Part shown: one piece after another, positions 58,021 to 64,000 of the stretch
Numbering within the stretch: position 1 is the first letter of the stretch
Layout: each line of letters starts with the position of its first letter
Assembly (NCBI RefSeq): GCF_000425065.1
Contig: NZ_AULB01000029.1
Coordinates: forward strand, 56,842-120,841
DNA: 64,000 nt
Reading direction: 5' to 3'
From: Actinomadura rifamycini DSM 43936
GTDB taxonomy: Bacteria > Actinomycetota > Actinomycetes > Streptosporangiales > Streptosporangiaceae
The notes under the pieces: generated by a model
What the model saw: the letters and a program-made list of their open reading frames with translations, nothing else
Told to the model about the DNA's origin: nothing
The model's database searches: none
Made by a program: the position numbers and the translations under genes

Positions 58021-61000
58021 GTGCGCATCGGCATCCTGGGCCCGCTCGCCGTGCGGGACGCGGCCGGGCGGCCCGTCGAGGTCGGCGGCCGGAGACTGCG
58101 CGCCCTGCTCGTCCGGCTCGCGCTCGACGCGGGCCGGCCCGTCTCGGCGGCGCGCCTGCTGGACGACCTGTGGGACGGCGACCCGCCCGGCGGCAACGCC
58201 CTCCAGGCGCTCGTCTCCCGGCTGCGCGGCGCGGCCGGCCGGGACGTCGTCGAGCACGGCCCCGCCGGATACCGGCTCGGCGTCGCCCCGGACGAGGTCG
58301 ACGCCGTCGCGTTCGAGCGCGCCGTCGCCGCCGCCCGCCGGACGGACGACCCGGCGCGGCGGGCCGACGAGCTGGCCCGCGCCCTCGGACTGTGGCGCGG
58401 CCCCGCGCTCACCGACGTCGCCGGCGACGACTTCGCCCGCCCCGCCATCGCGCGCCTGGACGAGCTGCGGCTCGCCGCCGTCGAGGACCGGCTCGACGCC
58501 GACCGGGCCGCGGCCCGGCCCGCGCCGCCGCCCGCCGACCTCGCCGCCGTCGCCGCCGCGAACCCGCTGCGGGAGCGCCTCCGCGCCCACTACGTCCGCT
58601 CCCTGCACGCCGCCGGGCGCCGCGCCGACGCCCTCGACGCCTACGAGGAGACGCGCCGCGCCCTCGCCGACCGGCTCGGCGCCGACCCGTCCCCCGAACT
58701 CGCCGCCGTCCACCTGGCCGTCCTGCGCGACGACGGCGCCGGCACGTCCGCGAACGGCTCCGGCCCCGCGCCCCCCGGCGCCCGCCCCGCCGCCCCGGCC
58801 CGGCGCCGGACGAACCTGCCCGCGCAGCTCACGACGTTCGTCGGCCGGGAGGAGGAGTCGCGGCGCGTCGGCGAGCTGCTGCGCGGGCACCGGCTCGTCA
58901 CCCTCACCGGCCCCGGCGGCGCGGGCAAGACCCGCCTCGCCGGGGAGATCGCCGCGGCGCACGTCGCCGGCACCCCGGACGGCGTCTGGTTCGTCCCGCT
59001 CGCCCCGGTCAGCGACCCCGGCGACCTCGCCCAGGCCGTCCTGACCGCGCTCGGCGCCGCCGAACCGATGTGGAGCACCGAGGCCAGGCCGCCCGCGCAC
59101 CCCCTCGACCGGCTCACCGCCTTCCTCGCCGCCAAGAGCCTCGTCCTCGTCCTGGACAACTGCGAGCACCTCGTCGACGCCGTCGCCCGGCTCACCGACC
59201 ACCTCCTCGCGCGGGCGCCCGGCGTCCGGATCCTCGCCACCAGCCGCGAGCCGCTCGGCATCACCGGCGAGTCGCTGTGCCCGGTCCCGTCCCTCCCGCT
59301 GCCGCCGCCCGCCCCCGACGGCGGACCCGACGGCGGACCCGACGGCGGGCCCGGCCCGGACGAGGCGCTGCGGTACGCGGCCGTCCGGCTGTTCGCCGAC
59401 CGCGCCGCCGCCGTCCGCCCCGGCTTCGCGGTCGACGCCGACACCGTCGGCGACGTCGTCGAGATCTGCCGCGCCCTCGACGGCGTCCCCCTCGCCATCG
59501 AACTGGCCGCCGCCCGGCTGCGCGCCCTCACCCCCGGCCAGGTCGCGGCCCGGCTCGGCGACCGGTTCCGGCTGCTGTCCGCCGGCAGCCGCGCCGCACT
59601 GCCCCGCCACCGCACCCTGCGCGCCGTCGTCGACTGGAGCTGGGACCTGCTCGACGACGTCGAACGCACCGTCCTGCGCCGGCTGTCGGTGTTCGCGGGC
59701 GGCGCCTCCCCGGCCGCCGCCGCCCGCGTCTGCGGCCTCGACGCCCCGGACGCCCCCGCGCCCGACGACGTCCTCGACGTGGTCGCCGCCCTGATCGACA
59801 AGTCGCTCGTCCTCGCGGACGGCGGCGCGGACGTCCGCTACCGGCTGCTGGAGACCGTCCGCGTCTACGCGGGCGAACGGCTCGAGGAGGCCGGCGAGGC
59901 GCGGCGGGTCCGCGCCGCGTACACCGCCCACTTCCTCGACCTCGCCGCCCGCGCCGACCCGGAACTGCGCCGCCCCGACCAGCTCCGCTGGGCCGAACGC
60001 CTGGCCGCCGAACGCGACAACCTGGCCGCCGCGCTCCGGCACGCCGTCGACGCGCGGGACGTCGAGACGGCGCTGCGGCTGTTCGGCTGCCTCATGTGGT
60101 TCTGGTTCATGCACGACATGGAGGTCGAGGCGGGCGCCCTCGCCGAAGCCGTCCGCGACCTCGCCGCCGGCGCGCCGCCGCCGGACCTGGCCGAGGAGTA
60201 CGCCCTCGCCGTCCTGTCCGCCGGGCTCGTCGCCGAGTTCGCCTCCGGGTGCGGAGCGACGCTCGACTCGCTGCGCGCCGCCATCGAACGCTTCGTCCAG
60301 GCCGTCCCCGACGAGCCGTGCTACCCCATGCTCGCCCTCGCCCGTCCCGTCCGCGCCATCTTCGCGGGGGACGACGACGAGGCGCGCCGCCTCCTGAAGC
60401 GGCTCGACGGCCACCCGGACCCGTGGGTCGGCGCGATCTCCCGCGTCGTGCTCGGCCACCTCGCGATCAACGTCGGCGACATCGACGCCGCCGCGGTCGA
60501 GGCCGCCGCGGGCTGCGCCCGGTTCCGCGACATCGGCGACCGGTGGGGCCTGCTCGGCGCGCTCGGCTGCCAGGTCCAGGTCCACATCGCCCGCGGCGAG
60601 CTCGCCGCGGCCCTCGACCTCGCGGAGGAGGCGCAGCGGCTCGCCGACACGGGCATCGGCATGGACGCCGGCGTCATGATGCTCGTCCTCGTCGGCGAGG
60701 TCCGGATGCGGACCGGCGACCTCGCCGACGCGCGCAAGAACATCCAGCAGGCCATGGACACCATGGAGCGGCGCGGCGACTACGCCGACGCCGGCACCGC
60801 CGCCCTCGCCCTCAGCGAACTGTGCCTCCGGGAAGGCGACCGGGACGCCGCCCGCGCGCTCGCCGCACGCGTCCACGAGTGGACCTGCGAGCGCCGGTAC
60901 CGCCCCGACATCACCCTCGTCGCGCGCCGCGCCCACATGCGGCTCGGCTGCCTCGCCGGGGAGGACGGCGACCTCGACGCGGCCGCGCGCTGGCACGCCC

Positions 61001-61377
61001 GCGCCGTCGCCGGCCTGGACATCGACGTCTTCGCCGGCAACCCCACCCTCGCCGTCCTCGCCGAAGGGCTCGCCTCCCTCGCGGACGCGCGCGGCGAGCA
61101 CGCCGCCGCCGCGGAACTCCTCGGCACCGCGCACGCCCTGCGCGGCTACCACGACGCCGGCTCCTACGACGACCGGCGGGTCGCCGAGTCCGCCGCGCGG
61201 GCCCTCGGCGCCGCCGCGTTCGGCGCCGCCCACCGGCGCGGACGGGCCGTCGACCGCGCCGCGTTCATCGCCCGCGCGCCCGGCCTCGCGGCGCCCGCCG
61301 GTCCCGACGAGGGAGACGGGCCGGACGGGCCGGACGGGCCGGGGCGTGCCGGAGCGCGCCTCGACCCGTGCGGTTGA
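58021..61377 (+). CDS. AfsR/SARP-type regulator with BTAD, NTPase and TPR regions
   Basis: An 1118-residue regulator. Residues 1-~95 are an OmpR-like winged helix (VRIGILGPLAVRDAAGRPV, RRLRALLVRLALDAGRPVS). The BTAD domain (~100-240) follows with LRERLRAHYVRSLHAAGRR. An AP-ATPase/NB-ARC region begins TFVGREEESRRVGELL, with P-loop GPGGAGKT near 298 and Walker B LVLVLDNCEHL. The C-terminal half is TPR-like. Such proteins integrate signals and switch on secondary metabolism or export genes. GTG at 58021 follows AAAGGGGA. The ABC exporter converging on it and the VOC gene diverging from it may be targets. Confidence 0.92.
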   Translation: MRIGILGPLAVRDAAGRPVEVGGRRLRALLVRLALDAGRPVSAARLLDDLWDGDPPGGNALQALVSRLRGAAGRDVVEHGPAGYRLGVAPDEVDAVAFERAVAAARRTDDPARRADELARALGLWRGPALTDVAGDDFARPAIARLDELRLAAVEDRLDADRAAARPAPPPADLAAVAAANPLRERLRAHYVRSLHAAGRRADALDAYEETRRALADRLGADPSPELAAVHLAVLRDDGAGTSANGSGPAPPGARPAAPARRRTNLPAQLTTFVGREEESRRVGELLRGHRLVTLTGPGGAGKTRLAGEIAAAHVAGTPDGVWFVPLAPVSDPGDLAQAVLTALGAAEPMWSTEARPPAHPLDRLTAFLAAKSLVLVLDNCEHLVDAVARLTDHLLARAPGVRILATSREPLGITGESLCPVPSLPLPPPAPDGGPDGGPDGGPGPDEALRYAAVRLFADRAAAVRPGFAVDADTVGDVVEICRALDGVPLAIELAAARLRALTPGQVAARLGDRFRLLSAGSRAALPRHRTLRAVVDWSWDLLDDVERTVLRRLSVFAGGASPAAAARVCGLDAPDAPAPDDVLDVVAALIDKSLVLADGGADVRYRLLETVRVYAGERLEEAGEARRVRAAYTAHFLDLAARADPELRRPDQLRWAERLAAERDNLAAALRHAVDARDVETALRLFGCLMWFWFMHDMEVEAGALAEAVRDLAAGAPPPDLAEEYALAVLSAGLVAEFASGCGATLDSLRAAIERFVQAVPDEPCYPMLALARPVRAIFAGDDDEARRLLKRLDGHPDPWVGAISRVVLGHLAINVGDIDAAAVEAAAGCARFRDIGDRWGLLGALGCQVQVHIARGELAAALDLAEEAQRLADTGIGMDAGVMMLVLVGEVRMRTGDLADARKNIQQAMDTMERRGDYADAGTAALALSELCLREGDRDAARALAARVHEWTCERRYRPDITLVARRAHMRLGCLAGEDGDLDAAARWHARAVAGLDIDVFAGNPTLAVLAEGLASLADARGEHAAAAELLGTAHALRGYHDAGSYDDRRVAESAARALGAAAFGAAHRRGRAVDRAAFIARAPGLAAPAGPDEGDGPDGPDGPGRAGARLDPCG

Positions 61378-61390
61378 TCCGGTCGCCCGG

Positions 61391-62200
61391 TCACACGCGC
61401 CGCGTGTACATGCGGACGGCCAGCGGGAACGACACCATCACGATCCCGGCGGCCCACGCCAGGGTCACCCAGACGTGGTTCCCCACCTCGCCGCCGATCA
61501 TGAGCGCCCGCATCGCGTCCGCGAGGTGCGTCACCGGGCTGACGTCCGTCCACGCCTGCAACCAGCCCGGCATCGTCGAGGTGTCCGCGACCAGGACGCT
61601 GCTTCCGAAGGTCAACGGCATGACCCAGACCATCGCGATGCCCTGCACCGTCTCCGGGCTCGGCGCCACCAGCCCCACCAGCACCGACACCCAGCACACC
61701 GCCAGGTAGAACACGTACGCGAGCGCGATCGCGGCCAGCACCGACAACGGATCGGCGTGGAACCGGAAGCTCAGCAGCGACCCGAACCCCACCAGCATCG
61801 TCATCATGACGACGAACCGGACGGTGTCCCCGAGCACCGTCCCGATCAGCGGCGCGCTCCGCGCGATCGGCAGGCTGCGGAACCGGTCGAACACCCCGCG
61901 GTGGATGTCCTCGTTCAGCGCCACCCCCAGCCCCATCGTCGAGAACATCGCCGTCTGGGCCACCAAGCCCGGCAGCAGCACCTGCAGGTACGACTGCGTG
62001 TCGCCCGCCACCGCACCGCCGAACACGTACAGGAACATCAGCAGGAACACGATCGGCATCAGCGTCGTGTCGAGCAGCTTCTCCGGTGAGTGCCGCAGCT
62101 GCGAGACGTTCCGCCACGCCAGCGTCAGCCCGTGCCGCAGCGTCCGCCGCGGACCGATCCGGGCGGGCGGCTCTGCCGGGGACACCGTGACCGCGGTCAT
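61391..62200 (-). CDS. ABC-2-type permease (DrrB-like)
   Basis: A 269-residue membrane subunit with six hydrophobic helices (MPIVFLLMFLYVFGGAVAG first, VWVTLAWAAGIVMVSFPLAV last). The DrrB-like loop NEDIHRGVFDRFRSLPIARSAPLIG and the segment VWVMPLTFGSSVLVA are typical of daunorubicin-resistance-type exporters. It pairs with the ATPase gene just upstream; ATG at 62200 overlaps the ATPase stop by 4 nt. It likely exports a hydrophobic compound. Its stop is 13 nt from that of the SARP-like gene. Confidence 0.93.
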   Translation of the reverse strand: MTAVTVSPAEPPARIGPRRTLRHGLTLAWRNVSQLRHSPEKLLDTTLMPIVFLLMFLYVFGGAVAGDTQSYLQVLLPGLVAQTAMFSTMGLGVALNEDIHRGVFDRFRSLPIARSAPLIGTVLGDTVRFVVMMTMLVGFGSLLSFRFHADPLSVLAAIALAYVFYLAVCWVSVLVGLVAPSPETVQGIAMVWVMPLTFGSSVLVADTSTMPGWLQAWTDVSPVTHLADAMRALMIGGEVGNHVWVTLAWAAGIVMVSFPLAVRMYTRRV

Positions 62201-63174
62201 GCCAGGCTCCCTTCCCGCGCCGGCTCCTCCGCCGGCTCCTCGGCGGCATGGCCCGTCAGCGTCAGGAACACCTCGTCCAGGCTCGGCATCCGCACCGCCA
62301 GCTCCGCCGGCGTCAGCGCCGCCTCGTCCAGCCGCCGCACCAGCGCCGACACCGCCCCCGGGTCGCTCACCGGCGCCGTCACCAGCCCCGTCGCCGCCTG
62401 CACGTCCGGGCGTCCCCCGGCCACCTCGGCCACGATCGCGGTGAGCTGCTCCACCCGGTACGGCTCCGCCGCCCGCACCGTGAGCGTCTGCCGCCCCACA
62501 CGCCGCTTCAGCTCGCCGGACGTCCCCTCCGCGATCACCCGGCCGTGGTCGAACACCGCGATGCGGTCCGCGAGCGCATCCGCCTCCTCGAGGTACTGCG
62601 TCGTGAGCAGCACCGTCGCCCCGTCCGCGACCACCGCGCGCACGGTGTCCCACACCTCGTTGCGCGCACGCGGGTCCAGGCCCGTCGTCGGCTCGTCCAG
62701 GTAGATGACGTCCGGCCGGTTGATCAGGCTCGCCGCGAGGTCGAGCCGCCGCCGCATCCCGCCCGAGTACGTCTTGACGGCACGCCGGCCCGCCTCCGTC
62801 AGCCGGAACCGCGCCAGCAGCTCCCGCGCCCGGGCCTTGGCCTCCGCACGTCCGAAGTCCAACAGCCGCGCGATCATCACGAGGTTCTGCGTCCCCGACA
62901 GCTCCTCGTCCACCGATGCGTACTGCCCCGTCAGCCCGATCTTCGCCCGGACCCGGACCGCGTCCCGCACGACGTCGTAGCCCCACACCTCGGCGCGTCC
63001 CGAGTCGGGCTTGAGCAGCGTCGCGAGCACCCGCACCGCCGTCGTCTTCCCGGCCCCGTTCGGCCCCAGCACCCCGAGCACGGTGCCCCGCCGCACCGCG
63101 ATGCTCACGCCGTCCAGGGCCTGCGTCTCCCCGAACCGCTTGCGCAGCGCCTCGGTGCGTATCACGTCGTCCAT
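62197..63174 (-). CDS. ABC transporter ATP-binding protein (DrrA-like)
   Basis: A 324-residue ATPase. Walker A GPNGAGKT (~38), signature YSGGMRRRLDL (~138), Walker B VIYLDEPTTGLD (~158) and H-loop VLLTTQYLEEAD (~190) are intact. A C-terminal ~90-residue region (PSLDEVFLTLTGHAAEE) resembles DrrA. ATG at 63174 is chosen, 7 nt after GGGAAGG; ATG at 63180 is in frame but too close. It works with the permease downstream to export drugs or lipids. The gene is divergent from the rRNA operon. Confidence 0.94.
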   Translation of the reverse strand: MDDVIRTEALRKRFGETQALDGVSIAVRRGTVLGVLGPNGAGKTTAVRVLATLLKPDSGRAEVWGYDVVRDAVRVRAKIGLTGQYASVDEELSGTQNLVMIARLLDFGRAEAKARARELLARFRLTEAGRRAVKTYSGGMRRRLDLAASLINRPDVIYLDEPTTGLDPRARNEVWDTVRAVVADGATVLLTTQYLEEADALADRIAVFDHGRVIAEGTSGELKRRVGRQTLTVRAAEPYRVEQLTAIVAEVAGGRPDVQAATGLVTAPVSDPGAVSALVRRLDEAALTPAELAVRMPSLDEVFLTLTGHAAEEPAEEPAREGSLA

Positions 63175-63180
63175 CCCCAT

Positions 63181-63351
63181 GCCTTCCCGTCGTTCGCTGT
63201 GACGTCGACCACCGTCCGCGACCCCGCTGACACGGGACCCACACGAGGGCCGCGGTACTGACGCCGTCCTGACGCACGGATGACGCGGGCGCCGGTACAT
63301 GCACGCGACCAGCAGGTTTCCGGGAGGCGCCCTGGAGGTGGACGGCCCGAT
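63181..63351. other. Spacer upstream of rRNA promoters
   Basis: This stretch lies between the divergent ABC gene start and P1. Apart from the likely ABC promoter I see no defined element. P1-P3 and their leaders follow it. Confidence 0.3.
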
Positions 63352-63380
63352 TTGACGATCGCTCCGGGGCTGCCTAATGT
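63352..63380 (+). promoter_or_regulatory. rRNA promoter P1
   Basis: TTGACG (63352-63357), a 17-nt spacer and TAATGT (63375-63380) form a near-consensus housekeeping promoter about 545 nt upstream of 16S rRNA. Confidence 0.75.
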
Positions 63381-63453
63381 TCTTCCTGCCCCAAGGGGAT
63401 GCGGGACGCCGAGAGGCGGACGGCCCCGGGGAAGCCACCCGGACGAAAAACGG

Positions 63454-63483
63454 TTCGAAGCATGCTTCGGAGCGAGCTACTCT
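63454..63483 (+). promoter_or_regulatory. rRNA promoter P2 (candidate)
   Basis: TACTCT (63478-63483) with weak TTCGAA 18 nt upstream. It is followed by a diverged copy of the P1 leader (32 of 42 positions identical around 63395 and 63501), which supports it as a duplicate promoter. Confidence 0.45.
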
Positions 63484-63633
63484 GGAATGGCAAGCCCGGA
63501 CGGGATGCAGGACACCGCGAGGTGGCCGGCCCGAGGGACTCCTCCGAACGATCTTCCGAAGACGGTTCGCGCCGTCAGCGGCAGCATCCCGGAGGGCGGG
63601 CGACGAATCTGAAGATCGGCTCGCGAGAGCCGG

Positions 63634-63661
63634 TTGACAGAGACGAAGACTCCGGTAAGAT
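63634..63661 (+). promoter_or_regulatory. rRNA promoter P3
   Basis: Consensus TTGACA (63634-63639), a 16-nt spacer and TAAGAT (63656-63661) form the strongest promoter of the region, about 260 nt before 16S rRNA. Confidence 0.85.
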
Positions 63662-63723
63662 AGAAGGGTTGCCCCGGAGCGAGGGCCGCGAGAGCGGGTC
63701 CGAGCGCGGTGGGTGTCCGTTTC

Positions 63724-63818
63724 TTGAGAACTCAACAGCGTGTTAAAAGCCAGTGCCTTTAACGATTCGGCCGGCAGGCCGGATCACCCCCGAGGCCCTG
63801 CATCCCCTCTTCGAGGGG
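63724..63818 (+). promoter_or_regulatory. rRNA leader with conserved and hairpin elements
   Basis: TTGAGAACTCAA (63724-63735) is the short element commonly present in actinomycete rRNA leaders. CCCCTC-TTC-GAGGGG (63804-63818) is a stable hairpin further down. They probably serve antitermination or 16S 5' processing. Confidence 0.6.
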
Positions 63819-63924
63819 TTGTGAGGCTGGGGATTTCTTTGAGGTAAGCACCCGAGTGGTGCATTGCCGGGATTGTTTCCAAGGTTTGGCTCTTCGGGTT
63901 CGCCCCCGAAGGGTCGGTAAGACC

Positions 63925-64000
63925 TTAATGGAGAGTTTGATCCTGGCTCAGGACGAACGCTGGCGGCGTGCTTAACACATGCAAGTCGAGCGGAAAGGCC
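63925..64000 (+). rRNA. rrs: 16S ribosomal RNA, 5' end only
   Basis: AGAGTTTGATCCTGGCTCAG begins at 63932, which corresponds to E. coli position 8, giving a mature start near 63925. The sequence runs off the window at GCGGAAAGGCC. The V1 start resembles Actinomadura-type 16S rRNA. Confidence 0.97.

Noticed and set aside
57094..61233. A 1379-codon minus-strand frame over the AfsR-like regulator
   Set aside because: Only its last ~170 codons (the DUF1360 gene) are real; the rest is antisense to a motif-rich regulator.
58021..61377. Pathway regulator of an antibiotic cluster
   Set aside because: No polyketide, NRPS, RiPP or terpene biosynthetic genes are within the window, so the regulator is described without such a role.

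Overview
The window is very GC-rich, gene-dense DNA from a filamentous actinomycete. The core gene order (tig-clpP1-clpP2-clpX ... valS-folC-DUF4233 ... ndk ... rne-rplU-rpmA-obg-proB-proA ... nadD-rsfS-phosphatase) follows the order known from Mycobacterium and Streptomyces. The window ends in the first ~76 nt of a 16S rRNA whose start (…GAGCGGAAAGGCC) resembles Actinomadura/Thermomonosporaceae. That placement is an inference from memory of such 16S sequences, not a computed match.

Layout: 1-5.5 kb is accessory: a zinc-ribbon gene tail, a HAD phosphatase, a two-gene unit with an AbiEii-type nucleotidyltransferase, a secreted GH18 chitinase with a palindromic operator candidate, and a divergent MarR/cupin pair. 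5.5-11.7 kb holds a NarL-type two-component system, Tex and a DMT permease. 12.2-16.8 kb is the Clp proteostasis block, each part closed by a strong hairpin. 16.9-18.4 kb is a second NarL-type two-component system. 18.5-26.8 kb has valS flanked by two paralogous proline-rich membrane proteins, then a degenerate FolC-like gene divergent from folC, then a DUF4233 gene. 27-29.2 kb is an MFS-like protein with a long N-terminal 5-residue repeat. 29.2-35.8 kb is ndk followed by the rod/elongasome genes mreB-mreC-mreD-pbp2-rodA, several joined by 4-nt stop/start overlaps. 35.9-47.5 kb carries a B12-binding radical SAM protein and its DUF2344 partner, RNase E/G, L21, L27, Obg and ProB/ProA.

47.6-53.8 kb is a Tat-exported phosphoesterase, an M48 protease, a solitary TnpB with structured 3' end, then nadD-rsfS-histidine phosphatase. 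53.9-55.9 kb has two identical tRNA-Ala(GGC) genes bracketing two genes for secreted proteins. 55.9-63.2 kb has a Vms1/baeRF-type release-factor-like protein, a VOC/DUF1360 pair, an AfsR/SARP-like regulator and a DrrAB-type ABC exporter. 63.2-64 kb is an rRNA promoter region made of repeated promoter-leader modules, then 16S rRNA.

Most of the window is conserved housekeeping DNA. The less explained pieces are the 951-2359 gene pair, the valS-flanking paralogues, the FolC-like divergent paralogue, the repeat-bearing MFS protein, the solitary TnpB and the tRNA-bracketed cassette. No CRISPR array, prophage or biosynthetic cluster was seen. Coordinates of starts rest on reading frame, start codon and Shine-Dalgarno spacing; family names come from recognisable motifs, with no database search.
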